From Osedax fenrisi (taxonomy: Eukaryota; Annelida; Polychaeta; Sabellida; Siboglinidae), in NCBI GenBank assembly GCA_964019155.1, contig OZ025242.1:90345705-90409704 (forward strand): a DNA stretch of 64,000 nt, written 5' to 3'. Numbering within the stretch: position 1 is the stretch's first letter; each line of letters opens with the position of its first letter. The notes below the pieces were generated by a model. It made no database searches, was not told the origin of the DNA, and saw nothing but the letters and a program-made list of their open reading frames with translations. A program made the position numbers and the translations under genes. This document shows, piece after piece, positions 39,701 through 49,829 of this stretch.

Positions 39701-42700
39701 AGTGGTGGTTAGCCTACCCCCCTGGTGGTTACCCCTCAGTGTTCACTAATGGGCAGGTACACGCGCACCCACAGTTGTATCTAGGTCATCATACATTGTA
39801 GTCTGACATCACAACTAGCAAGGATATCTACGCTATCTGTGCCTATGTAATGTACCTATGTACATTGCCCTTACTCTAGATTAGCAATCGTAGAGCTTAA
39901 TAACTTGATTATGTGTGTTTGAATTTTCTAAATTATCTAACTTAAATTAATGTATATAATTACGTATTGCATAAATTTATACAAAATACATCATTCATAT
40001 ATAACTTTGTACCCTGTAATGTGCTTATACTACTGTACTACTACCCTGTAATACCCTACCTACACCCCATAATGCATTAGTTACACCCCATTAACCAGGT
40101 TTCAAATGTGAATGGTTGACGGTTAAAGATCGAGTTCTCTGGGCCGGAGGTTTGGGTAAAGAATGGACCACTACCAGTGGAGTAGTTAGTTTCATATCGA
40201 CCAATCAAATGTCTCGCTTATGTAGCGTTATCTTACATGTGTAGCGTTAACTTCTGCAAACCCCGTCAGGATCCCAACATAGTTCTTAAACTAATATTTA
40301 GAAGTGATATTATATAATTGTGTATATAATAATTATCCTATAATCGTTTAAACCATGGCTGCTTTGACATGAAAGCGGCTTCGAAGGGACATTAGAGCCA
40401 TTTTGTTATAAGATACAACTTTATCTAAATTTCTGTATGGGATGAAAGGACAATCCTCCAACAATATCAATATAATGTACAGATTATAGTATAGCATACT
40501 AAGTATACACATTCGCTTACTTGATGTTTAATTCCTGCTCAGTAAGTATTTATATCCTCCTAAGTATTTATATATATATATTATATATATATATATATAT
40601 ATTATATACATATAATTGTATACAACCAGTAATGTTTTTTACAGATGAGCGAGATTGTAATTCTGAAGTTTCATCCATACTATTCCATATGCGATAATGC
40701 TATATTATGTAGGAAGCTGGAGTTATCATCAATTTCAATATGTTTATTAGACATATTTACCTACCTTACTTACCATGTCGAGCTTGCTCGGTAGTCCATG
40801 ACATACTTCTTCCATCCTTCTCTATCATGCATCGCCGCGTTTATTTCGTCTATCGTTAGCTGTTCGGTATCATCCCGCAGTTGATCTATGTACGTCTTCG
40901 CTGGCCGTCGACATATTTAGAATCATATAAATATGCTTACATTGTTATTGTTATTGTTATTTTTATTTGGTGGAGTCCTTTCATCCCATCCAGGAACTTA
41001 GATGAAGTTTTCACTTATAACTATATATGGCTCTAATGTCCCTTCGAAGCCGCTCTCATGTTAAGGCATCCATAGTTTTAACAAGAGCCGATCATTTATT
41101 TATACACAATTATATAAGATCACTTCTAAATAATATTTTAAGACCCATTTTATAAAATTAATTAATGGTCCGGACGAGGGTCAAACCCGTGTCCTACTGC
41201 TTGTGTGTCTGACGCCTTAGCTACTGAGCCACACTGGCAGTTATGTATGTATGTATGTATATGTACAGTACTGAAGGAAGATGGTGCACACCATTGCCTA
41301 CAGTTTGGGGCGCTGGAACGATGGTGTGTATGTAGGGGGGACCAACCAATCAAAATAAATGTGGTGGTAAAAGTGGGGGGGGGACCAATACATAGGTGGT
41401 CCCCCTAGATTTTAAAGTGGGGGGGGGGACCAATACATAGGTGGTCCCCCTAGATTTTAAAGTGGGGGGGGGCATATCCCCCCATCCCCCCCTGTTGCAG
41501 CGCCCCTACCTACAGTACAGTTTACTGTTAACTATAACGTCTGATAGTAGTGATGATTCAATAATTATGTGGTAATGATACAATAATAATGTAATAATGA
41601 TTCAATAATGATACAATAATAATGTAATAGTGATTCAATAATGGTACAATAATAATGTAATAATGATGCAATAATGCTGCAATAATAATGTATTAATGAT
41701 ATAATAATGATGTAATAATAATGTAATAGTGATGTAATAATGATGTAATACATGTGTAATAATCAGGTACTGAATGAAGACCCGCAGTGGGTGAAATCTA
41801 TCGGCTACCGTGGCGATGTACAGCATCATAACTGGGTGAATAACTACAGAGCGATGCAACACAAGGGAGGCTTTCAGTCACCAGGTTTACTAGCTTTAGT
41901 CACCAGGTTTATGCGCTTTTAGTCACCAGGTGTATGTTGTGTTTTGAGAAAATGCGGGAAACTTTAATAACCGCCACGATATAAGGCGTTGCTACTAGCG
42001 TGGAAATTACCTCTGCTATCTGCTTTTAGTCACCAGGGTTATGTGCTCCTAGTTGCCAGGTGTATGTGCTTTTAGTTTCTTTAGGTGTGTGTCGCTTGCA
42101 TTTGTAGTGAACTTAAATAATTTAAAAAAAATTTGTAACACCCGAAAAAAATCTATTTATAGAATTTTTATTTGCTTACATTAAATTAAATTATTGGTTT
42201 ATAAAACATTCTGAACATAAACTAAAATATTCAAATTCATAAAAACCTGTATTTATCTAATTATAAACTGTGTAAATATGTGTAGTTGTATTAGTGTTAG
42301 TGTTATTAATGCGGTAGTAGTAGTGATGTGTTAGTGTTATTAATGCTGTAGTAGTAGTGATGTAAATGGTGCAGAGTTTTATATTGACGAGTCGAAACTT
42401 TTATTTTTGTTCAAATAACGGGCCCCACCCTGAACCCCAGTCCTAGTCCGAACCCCCACCCGAACCACAGCCTAGCTGACACTCTTACATGGTGTAACTG
42501 AGCCGAAATGAAGCTTTGAAAGTTCACATATAATCACACCTTTAATATATCCTAACATTGTAAGTGTTTCCTGTAATCTGTGGAGACATCCTTTACTTGT
42601 TGCTAAATACCATTTACTCATTATATTTTACCAATGAAACTGAGACTGCATTAATGCTTTTGTTATTGAGACTGAAACTGCACCAATGCTTTCAATTCGA

Positions 42701-42718
42701 GCATAATTTACATCATCA

Positions 42719-42782
<64 letters not shown>

Positions 42783-43023
42783 TATTATATATATATAATA
42801 TATACATATTATATATATATATATATATTATATTTGACTATGCCATAATAATATGTGATTATATCATGTAATATTTAATATATATGGGTGTACCTTACTC
42901 CACACACAATTTCACACATTTACATATGTACAGATAAGCAATACAATGGTCTATTCTAATCAGTAAAGCACATATAAATCTATTCATTGAATTGAGCTAG
43001 TTTTTGTTGTATTATATTTATAA

Positions 43024-43077
<54 letters not shown>

Positions 43078-43696
43078 AATAGTTATAAATATAACAGCTT
43101 ATTTTATTATGATATTTCTATAGAAAGTGTATGTTTATAATTATTAAGAATTATATTTATAAAAATATCATTCTATTTTATTATTTATATATATATATGA
43201 CTTTATATATAGCAACACAATTGAATTTCACAATATTAATGTTTTTCGGTTTATACATTTACATATACATAGTTAACATGAAATTATATTGTAGTAAACT
43301 TGAAATTATTTGAGTAAACAGCATTTGAAGTGTCACTATAGAATACAGTGTAATAGATATCCAATGTAGGATATGTATGGTAATACTTACATGTCATATA
43401 TGTCATACATATGTGTGAAGGCAATAATATTATAATGTCAATATTGTATGTTACGAAATGAGAAGTTTCAACGGAACTTATTTAACATGAACCCTGTACA
43501 CATCGCAGTACCAGTAATACATTGATTAGTCGTGTTGAATGGAGCGGTACATCAAAATATAACATATACCATACACAGTCAAATTATATATGTTGATTTT
43601 CATCGATATATCTGAAATGGAATAATATTAGTAATAATTATATTAAATCATTATTTATTTGTTTTATAACATTTTAAACTTGTAATAAATAATTTA

Positions 43697-43735
<39 letters not shown>

Positions 43736-46700
43736 ACCATATTTATCACTTAATATATATATATAAGTATTTTGCTATTCGATATATTTCTACTCCTTTT
43801 CCGCCTATCTTTCTCTACTTCCTTCTCCCCCTCCTTCTTCCTCCTTAGCCTCCCCCATCCTCTCCTCCCCTACCCCTACCCTACCCCATGCTAACAACAC
43901 TCCTCCCCTACCCTACCCCATGCTAACAACACCCCCCCCCCACCCTACCCCACGCTAACACCCCTCCTCCCCACCACCCCAGGCTATCTAATCCACGAGT
44001 CGTGTGTATGGAGCAACGTTCACAAGCAATGGTTCATGGCCCCACGGAGAGCTAGTGTCTTCAAGTACTCGGAGCTTGAGGATGAACGTAGGGCTTCTAA
44101 CCTTCTCTTTAGGTCGGACATGTCCTTCTCGCATATACAGGTTAACCTACATCCCATCATGTCCTCCTCTTGTCATGACCCCCTCCCTATATAACCCTAT
44201 CCTTACCTCCACATTAGTTGATATACCCCCACCCATATCTCATACACTGAGGGATATTTTCACTTTGATTTTGTGCTTATTAATTTATACTTTAACGGGC
44301 AGCTGCAACAGATGATATACTATATTATTGTGAAGCTCTTTAGGAGGTAACAGCATATTACTGTTATAAACTAGAAAACTAAACTGAAAACAAACAAAAT
44401 TCTTCTAATAAATATCATCATCATCATCATCATCATCATTCTGGGTCATACACCTCATCCCTAAACTCTAGTAGTTATATCCCTACCCTCACCCCGCTCT
44501 AGTTGACATACCTTCATCCCTCACCCTCGGTTAAGACACCTAGTGTCCTCTATCTGAATTAACTCCCCCCCGCTCTCTCCTCGTTGACCGACATCGCTTA
44601 TGTTAAACTATCACCTCTCTCCTCTCTCTTTCACCACTGTTATATCTGTTGATCACGATGACTATTAGCATTATACACCCTACACTTATGTTATATACTA
44701 TAGTTCTTAGTGTCGGTGTACTTTAGGTTACAGTATATATTGAATAATACATATATATATATATATATATACGTTAATAGAATATTATTATTAATATAAA
44801 TGGTAATACGATACTATTAGTAATGCCTAGCTGTATCGCATATGCCTATTATAATATGAGTCACCGTGAGTCAGATGCGTGTAAAGCCCGAAATGTAAAC
44901 TACAATAATCGTAGAATGAGATCTTTATCGATATATGAAATCTATCCCATTCTTTATTCGACGCATTAAGAAAGTGTTTACTACTGATGAATGCTAATTA
45001 TTTATAATGAGTACCAGACATGCTAGGAATGCTAAGAATGCTAGGATTGCTAGGAATGTATGATCTAGCGATAATGAGAGCTCTTGGATGTGGATGTGTT
45101 ATCGAGGACATATGTGTACGAATATATGTAGACAATATATTGTGTAGTAGACAATATATTGTGTAGTAGACAATATATTGTGTAGTAGACAATATATTGT
45201 GTAGTAGACAATATATTGTGTAGTAGACAATATATTGTACAGTAGACAATATATTGTACAGTAGACAATATATTGTACAGTAGACAATATATTGTACAGT
45301 AGACAATATATTGTACAGTAGATAATATATTGTACAGTAGACAATATATTGTACAGTAGACAATATATTGTACAGTAGATATCATGAACTTGCATTCTAT
45401 TCACTTTGTTAATAAAGAGTTACAAACTTAATGATTTATTGAGCAGAAAAAATATCTACTTTAGGCTATTTTAAACCTAACTAGAAACCTGACACCACTA
45501 TCACTCTATCCTGTAATCTATAGGAAGACTTAACCATTACTAACCACTATACCATGGCTATATCTCAATAAATAATCGAGGCATGTTAAACTGCATAGGT
45601 GACTATTTAAGGGTAACAGTGTAGAATGATCTTGAATTATTCATTTATGAATATTGATCGTACATTGTGTAAAGTCTATTTATCTAGTGATGTGTAAGAA
45701 TTGAGTGTCTACTTAATTTCCTATTGAAACTATATCTAATAGTTATTTATTAGTTATTTATTAGTTATTCATTAGTTATTAATTAGTTATTCATTAGTTA
45801 TTTAATTTTAAGACAACAATATCAGTCTGATCACTCTCTATTCTAATGTCTTTATAATCAGCGACTGACCAACACTGATGTAATAACAGTAGTAAGTATT
45901 CGCCATACCTGGGGCCTATTAGAGCCTTCAAAACTCCATATTAGGTAATAACTAATCAGACAGACATAACGTATGTCCGTCTGTACATAACACACTCATG
46001 TGTAGATAGTTATGGATCTATTTACATTCAGGTGTTCTGTTGCTCAGGTTTAGATAGCTGTATCTCTACTGAAGGTGACATTTGTAAACAATACTAGGTC
46101 ATAGTTCAACAATAGAGGGCGCTAATGATATAGAAATATTTGGTAAACGATTATAGTTTAATACAGAGTATGTATCTCTATATTTTGATCATGTAAAAAA
46201 CATGTTTATATTGTATAATAAATTATTTTATATTCAAAGTATAAACAAGTAAATATTAGGCTTTTATCATAATAATATAATAATTTGATATCGACTAGTG
46301 CCCCCTATAATTGAATTACATGAATTATTTCCTTTAGTTGGTTGTAATTGTTTAGATATGTTGTATTGAATTCATGCCTTGCATTTAGAAATAAAATAGC
46401 TCCATTTGAAATAACTTCACGCCCTATGATGTAATCGTTTTATTGTTATTAGTATTTTACGGAGTTCTTTCATTCCATCCAAGAACTTAGATGAAGTATT
46501 CACTTATAACCATATATCTCTAATATCCCTTCGAAGCCTCTCTCATGTAAAGGCATCCATGGTTTTAACGAGAGCTGATATTACATATACACAAATATCT
46601 AATGATTAAATTTTAATTATATAAGATCACTTCTATATATTATATATAATATATAAATAATTATTAAGCTCCATTTTATGGATCCGAGCAGGGTTTAAAC

Positions 46701-47508
46701 CTGCAAACTTATGCTTACATATATAATGTCTTAGCCTGCTGATCTACCCTGAATATTATGAAATATTTATTATATAATCGAGTATGTGTGTGTATTCTCT
46801 GATATTTGGTTGGAATTAAGACGTAAATTAGCCCTATTGTTGGGTATCACTACTGGCATAGTTGTACTTGGTATTATATCGACCTATCCGCACTGCCTAT
46901 GTTATTGCATAATAATAAATAATACAGGACACATACTGTCTCTCCCTCTTTATATCGTGTTCTCTATCTCTCACAATCTGACGTATCCTTTGTGTAGAAT
47001 AATAATAGTGATACTAATATCTTATTACGCAGCGTGTTGAATCCTAAACACGCCCCCTAACTAACTATGCCCCTTAACTAACCACTCCTACTGTAGCTAA
47101 ACACACCGTCAACCCCCATAACTAAACACAACACCCAAAGATAAACATACCTAAATACCCCTCCATACCTAAACACCTCTCCACATCTAATACCCTTCCA
47201 TACCTAAACACCCCTCCACACCTAAACACCCCTCCATACCTAAACCCCTCCACACCTAAACACAACCCCCTAAATCCCCCCCCCCCACGTTCCAGCTGAG
47301 CGCATTCGGTCCTAAGATAGCGACGCACGGCTTCTCGTCGCTGAAGTTCATCCCCGACACGGAAGACAGCCTCCTGGTGGCGCTAAAGAGCGAAGAGGAC
47401 GCCGGCCGTATCTCCACATACGTGACGGTCATCTCGCTGGACGGTACGGTGCTAATGCCCGAGACCCGTATCGGGGCGGTCAAGTACGAGGGCATAGAGT
47501 TCGTCTGA
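30780..47508 (+). CDS. CANT1: Calcium-activated nucleotidase 1 (apyrase), complete, six exons
   Basis: Exons: 30780-31269, 31432-31575, 40099-40184, 41767-41884, 43983-44140, 47296-47508. The phases join throughout, giving about 402 codons (human CANT1 has 401). The protein is a type II membrane protein: a short cytosolic N-terminus, a hydrophobic segment at residues 50-68, then a possible N-glycosylation site at N88 (NST) placed as in human. Five-bladed propeller landmarks: YRIAVIADLDTDS, MELSELVAFNGRLYTCDDRTG, AVPWVVLQDGNGKV, WAGGLGKEWTTTSG, HNWVNNYRAM, APRRASVFKYSELEDERR, THGFSSLKFIPDTEDSLLVA, GVKYEGIEFV. The family hydrolyses UDP and GDP with Ca2+ in ER/Golgi and supports glycan synthesis. 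ATG 30846 is an alternative start. The exon 3 donor may instead be at 40182 (one residue fewer). Confidence 0.95.
31645..31770 (+). repeat. 22-bp tandem repeat just inside CANT1 intron 2
   Basis: Four to five units containing TTATACGAAACGTCTGG followed by AATTC, starting about 70 bp after the exon 2 donor. Diverged edge units read ACGAAATTATTATACGAAA and TACCAAATGTCTGATA. The outer GTCTCGCTTGGGTGATA and GTCTCGCTTTGGCTACGG frame the block. Confidence 0.8.
31911..31938. repeat. Perfect 28-bp palindrome
   Basis: AAACGAAAAGTAAA followed by its exact reverse complement TTTACTTTTCGTTT, with no loop, in CANT1 intron 2. Confidence 0.9.
32170..32406. mobile_element. MITE family Y (copy 2), with a partial second copy inside
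   Basis: Left AAAGGGGTTTCAAACCAACT, right GAGTTGGTGTGAAACCTCTTTTA. A second left terminus AAAAGGGGTTTCACACCAAC starts at 32257 and a short right terminus GTGTAAAACACCTTTTACAG lies near 32302, so a copy is nested in a copy. Same family as 22574-22769. Confidence 0.75.
33013..33243. mobile_element. MITE with GTATCGAATATGACCCCC ends
   Basis: An inverted repeat of about 58 bp: GTATCGAATATGACCCCC, GATTACGATCGCC and GAGGTCAAATTTAAAATA on the left; TATTTTAAATTTGACCCC, CGTAATCAAACAAAC and GGGGGCCGTATTCGATAC on the right. The short spacer has TA runs. In CANT1 intron 2. Confidence 0.75.
33503..33541 (+). repeat. (ATGT)n microsatellite
   Basis: About nine TATG units in CANT1 intron 2. Confidence 0.95.
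33807..39103 (+). repeat. 22-bp minisatellite/satellite array, about 241 units, in CANT1 intron 2
   Basis: The unit contains ACATGTTATTATGTTCAA followed by a four-base variable position AATA or ACTA (rarely ATTA). The ATG of the unit occurs at 33814 and at 39094, exactly 240 x 22 bp apart, and intermediate checks (35420, 37048, 38016) stay in register, so no net indel is tolerated or retained. Rare point variants are TGTACAA (35321, 36949), ATTATTTTC (36197, 37517, 38287) and TTATTTTG (39056). GTAAGTA flanks the array on both sides (33800-33806, 39104-39110). ORFs through it (66-bp codon period) are by-products. Confidence 0.98.
39195..39455 (+). repeat. Tandem repeat of about 39 bp
   Basis: Six to seven units of GTGTGAGTTTAGCTGTTACT plus GCCCTATGTGGAGTGCGG, some shortened to GGCATATGTGGG. 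It lies directly after the 22-bp array and has much higher G+C. Confidence 0.9.
39500..39635 (+). repeat. Short irregular tandem repeats
   Basis: GATCAGTAGTGATATCAG, TTATCTCATGCGCAAT and AGTTATCTCATGTGA recur three to four times with deletions. The C-rich stretch after it (39660-39780) shows GTGGTGGTTAGCCTACCCC-type repeats. Confidence 0.7.
40285..40475 (+). mobile_element. tRNA-derived SINE, body only (copy 1)
   Basis: The plus-strand body reads AGAAGTGATATTATATAATTG, ACCATGGCTGCTTTGACATG, AAAGCGGCTTCGAAGGGACA, TTAGAGCC and GGGATGAAAGGAC. These match the minus-strand copies at 40935-41242, 46425-46750 and 57704-57905. The tRNA-like head is missing. It lies 100 bp after CANT1 exon 3. Confidence 0.75.
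40935..41242 (-). mobile_element. tRNA-derived SINE, complete-looking (copy 2)
   Basis: Read on the minus strand, the head (41242-41162) has a box A, TGGCTCAGTAGCTAAGG, and a box B, GGGTTTGACCC, at normal tRNA spacing, so it derives from a tRNA gene with an internal Pol III promoter. The body follows (GATCGGCTC, ACATGAGAGCGGCTTCGAAGG, GGATGGGATGAAAGGAC). The 3' tail is AAATAAAAATAACAATAACA. It lies in CANT1 intron 3 in antisense. Confidence 0.85.
41297..41515. mobile_element. MITE with GGGGCGCTG ends and an internal G-rich tandem repeat
   Basis: Left CCTACAGTTTGGGGCGCTGG and right GTTGCAGCGCCCCTACCTAC are inverted. Inside, a 53-bp unit (GGGGGGACCAATACATAGG, then TGGTCCCCCTAGATTTTAAA) is present twice plus a partial. 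Runs of eight to nine G could form quadruplexes. Confidence 0.75.
41560..41760 (+). repeat. Degenerate AATAATG / GTAATAATG repeats before CANT1 exon 4
   Basis: Irregular units of about 12-24 bp such as ATTCAATAATGATACAATA and AATGTAATAGTGAT run right up to the acceptor at 41766. The acceptor therefore lacks a pyrimidine tract, while YTAAT-like branch motifs are frequent. Confidence 0.75.
41876..42060 (+). repeat. Tandem copies of the exon 4 donor region
   Basis: AGTCACCAGGT, which spans the exon 4/intron 4 junction (41884/41885), recurs at 41898 and 41921 and, as AGTCACCAGGG and AGTTGCCAGGT, at 42028 and 42051. Local spacing is 22-23 bp, each copy preceded by CTTTTAG or similar. Confidence 0.85.
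42061..42719. other. CANT1 intron 4, no recognised element
   Basis: Contains a short duplication GTGTTATTAATGCNGTAGTA (42296, 42331) and a C-rich segment with CCCNNACCC repeats near 42420-42470. No gene seen. Confidence 0.4.
42720..42836. repeat. (TA)n microsatellite
   Basis: About 50 bp of pure TA, then TATACATATTA variants. A second TA run lies at 43026-43080 and a third at 43700-43732. Confidence 0.95.
42960..43340 (+). repeat. Interspersed repeat Z (copy 1)
   Basis: TCATTGAATTGAGCTAGTTTT, ATTTCTATAGAAAGTGTA, and ACAGCATTTGAAGTGTCAC match, with many changes, 56540-56860 inside the element 56424-57040. Here the termini are not clear. Confidence 0.55.
43790..43982 (+). promoter_or_regulatory. 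Long C/T-rich 3' splice region with repeated CTAAC motifs (CANT1 intron 4)
   Basis: About 190 bp of almost pure pyrimidine ends at the AG of exon 5. A unit of about 32 bp (CTCCCCTACCCTACCCCATG, then CTAACAACAC) is present about three times, placing the branch-point-like CTAAC at 43891, 43923 and 43955. The last is about 25 nt before the acceptor, a normal branch distance. Confidence 0.7.
44299..44440 (+). repeat. Interspersed repeat X (copy 2) with (ATC)n tail
   Basis: GGCAGCTGCAACAGATGATA, TATTATTGTGAAGCTCTTTA and TTATAAACTAGAAAACTAA, then TTCTTCTAATAAATAT and about nine ATC units. The tail form suggests a retroposon. Confidence 0.65.
44441..45126. other. CANT1 intron 5, no recognised element
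   Basis: A C-rich stretch near 44460-44650, a TA run near 44750-44770, and a small repeat of GCTAGGAATGCTAAGAATG near 45021-45058. No gene seen. Confidence 0.4.
45127..45378. repeat. 19-bp tandem repeat with palindromic core, about 13 units
   Basis: The unit is AGTAGACAATATATTGTAC or AGTAGACAATATATTGTGT. The core ACAATATATTGT is a perfect 12-bp palindrome. The first units carry GTGT and the later ones GTAC, so two subtypes expanded in blocks. It lies in CANT1 intron 5. Confidence 0.95.
45739..45803 (+). repeat. 11-bp tandem repeat
   Basis: About six units of TAGTTATTTAT / TAGTTATTCAT / TAGTTATTAAT in CANT1 intron 5. Confidence 0.9.
46108..46312. mobile_element. MITE with AATAGAGGGCGCTA ends (copy 2)
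   Basis: Left CAATAGAGGGCGCTAATGAT and right ATCGACTAGTGCCCCCTATA form inverted ends. Same family as 25962-26115. Confidence 0.7.
46425..46750 (-). mobile_element. tRNA-derived SINE (copy 3)
   Basis: The minus-strand head (46750-46675) has box A-like GGGTAGATCAGCAGGCTAAG and box B-like GGTTTAAACCC. The body matches copy 2 (GAGAGGCTTCGAAGGGATAT, TGGATGGAATGAAAGAAC) with an extra 30 bp or so of TATATA inserted near 46640. The tail is AATAACAATAA. In CANT1 intron 5. Confidence 0.8.
47045..47295 (+). promoter_or_regulatory. C-rich tandem array with CCTAAAC motifs before CANT1 exon 6
   Basis: From about 47150 an 18-19 bp unit (CACCCCTCCATACCTAAA) is repeated roughly seven times. Looser CTAACTAA and CTAAAC repeats precede it (47058-47130). 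It ends in twelve C and ACGTTCCAG at the acceptor. The repeated CTAAA resembles a branch-point core in a C-rich tract, the same design as at 43790-43982 with an unrelated unit. Confidence 0.7.
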
Positions 47509-48890
47509 CCGCACTGGTCACACCACACACCACACTTGTACATTCTTCATCACCACTACCATCGTCAGCTACTACTACTACCACTACTACTACTAAGGGT
47601 ATAATTCGGTTCATCGATTCAATGTTTTCGTCGATATTTTACTCGCAACGCCATATATCATCAAACGATATAGGTCTATAATGTATATAATTAAATTATT
47701 ATTTTCATATTTCAAACTAATCGATATATATCTATAGAATTTATATGCTTAGATTATACACATACATAAATATATACATTTACATACATATATACATAAA
47801 CATATACATATATACAAATATACATATACATACACATATACATACACATACACTCATATACATATATACACACACCCATACACGTGTGTATATAAACGAC
47901 AGTGATATTACATAACTATTATGTGACCTTTGTTATCTCTATACTATTTGACCGCCCCCCCGCCTCACCGTATTTTATTTTATGAATTATTTCGCAATGT
48001 TTCCGTTGAATTTTATGATTTTATTTATTGACGGCCGTAGTTCCAATATAAATAATGCGATCAACTAACCACGTTACGTTACTAGTTCTCCCTTTGTTGT
48101 TCGCTAATCAGTCAATTACAACTCGTATTCGTGTATACACTCAAATAATAAATAATCAATATAATAATTCGATTCTATTTTTAATATAAATATATAATAT
48201 TTAATTTTATTATAATTACGATATTGATGTAGATTGGTTGATATTGTATTTAAGCAATTATAGTGGAAAGTATTCTTCTTCTTCGTATGTTTGCTTGTCT
48301 ATAACCTACATTATTGAAATAAACAACAAAAAAATTAAAATGTCGATACATTTAAATTTATAATTACGCACATATTCATAATTAAACTTGTATAAGTATT
48401 ACTTTAATAGCTGAGGTAGGAAGCATGGCGATATTTAGTCTTATTTGTAAATAATAAGTTCCCACTTTCATGAAATGTATAAATATATTTAAATATTATT
48501 CACAGTTCCGATATATTACAAATTGAAACAATATATTTATATATATATATATATATTCATTTGGGAATACTACAAATTATGTATTATTACTAGCAAGTAA
48601 ATATATAATTAATTAATATTTTATAATTGTAAAGTTTTATTATATAAAATGTAAATATTTCACTTAGTAATGAATTTATAAGCATTTAATAAATTAATAA
48701 TCATTTTAAATATATGAAATATAGATTTAATGCCCGTATAAATAACCAAATATATTTAAATATTAAATCTAATTTACAATAAAAATAAAGTGTTTACCAA
48801 TATATTATCATACTACTATTATTATGGAATTTATTAAAAAAGTATAAACCTAATTTTAAAAATAAGTATTTATTTTATTTATATATACAC
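47509..48890. other. 3' flank of CANT1
   Basis: ACC/ACT triplet runs near 47540-47596 and TACATA-type repeats near 47755-47880. No gene seen. The poly(A) site cannot be fixed because AATAAA-like strings are frequent; AATAAA near 48319 is one candidate. Confidence 0.4.
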
Positions 48891-49344
48891 CAAAGATTTT
48901 GCGAAGCAAAGATATAACACTCCCTATGCATGCAACGTAATTTAGTAATATCCCCAACCGCTGCTAGCAGTAGTATCGAAATCGCTGAAATATATTTGGG
49001 TTCGGCTCTGTTTGCATACAACAATGTTTTCATTGCTCTATTAAATTACATGCAATATAAATTAGCTTTTACTCACTAAATATATACTTATAGCATTTAA
49101 AACATACATATCATATTTGTTTGTTATATATTAGTAATGAACACTTAGTTTTCATCATATAAATATTAATTTAAAGCATATTATTTAACATTTTAAAAGT
49201 GTATAGTTAAATACGAATTTACATTATAAACAACACATAGTTCCTAAAAGTAACCCGCTATAGGTGGCACCAGGGTATTTTGTATACAAATTCGAATTAC
49301 ACGATTTCGCGTAAGTGTTATATCTTTCCTTCGGAAAATCTTTG
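48891..49344. mobile_element. 454-bp MITE with CAAAGATTTT ends (family M, copy 1)
   Basis: The 30-bp inverted ends are CAAAGATTTTGCGAAGCAAA + GATATAACAC and GTGTTATATC + TTTCCTTCGGAAAATCTTTG. A 7-bp direct duplication TATACAC flanks it (48884-48890, 49345-49351). No ORF. It is almost identical to the copy at 60218-60656. Confidence 0.92.
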
Positions 49345-49394
49345 TATACACTGTATTTATTTTTATTAATTTTATAGCACTATATATTTTATAT

Positions 49395-49818
49395 ATAGCA
49401 ACAACTTTTCGAAGCAGATATCAAATTCCCTATCTACCCAATGTATTTAATAGTGAACCCCTTTCGTTGCTGGCAGTAGTATCGCAACCTAAATAAATCT
49501 AGGTTTGATGTGGTTTTTAATGTTATATTAAATTACATTCAATGTAAGCTAGATTTTACTCAACTAATAGATATGTATAGAATTTGAACCAAAGGTATTC
49601 TCTTGTTATACATTAGTAATGTACACTTAGTTTTTAACATATAAATACTAATTTAAAACCCATTGTTCTACATTTTAAAAGTATAGCTTAATACGAATTT
49701 ACATTATAAACATTACATAGTTCCGAAATAACAACTCATGTAGATTGTGCTTTTCACAGTTTTTTACACAAAATCGAATTACACTATTCCGCGTATGTGT
49801 GATATCTTTCTTTATATA
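49395..49818. mobile_element. Family M, diverged copy
   Basis: It lies 50 bp downstream of copy 1 in the same orientation. It matches over its length (AGCAGATATCAAATTCCCTA, GCTGGCAGTAGTATCGCAA, ATTAGTAATGTACACTTAG, CCGCGTATGTGTGATATCTT) with many substitutions and eroded ends, so it is an old member of the same family. Confidence 0.75.
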
Positions 49819-49829
49819 TAGATTGTGAT

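Noticed and set aside
41162..41242. A functional tRNA gene on the minus strand
   Set aside because: Boxes A and B are present but the arms pair poorly and the sequence runs into a repeated body with tail, so it is a SINE head.
42564..42848. Frame ending in an IYIYIY run
   Set aside because: Translation of a (TA)n microsatellite in a CANT1 intron.
44998..45404. Minus-strand frames with STVQYIVYC repeats
   Set aside because: They arise from the 19-bp tandem repeat (57-bp codon period), in an intron of CANT1.
47122..47543. Minus-strand frames opposite CANT1 exon 6 and its C-rich array
   Set aside because: Glycine-rich artefact of the C-rich repeat and the antisense of a conserved exon.
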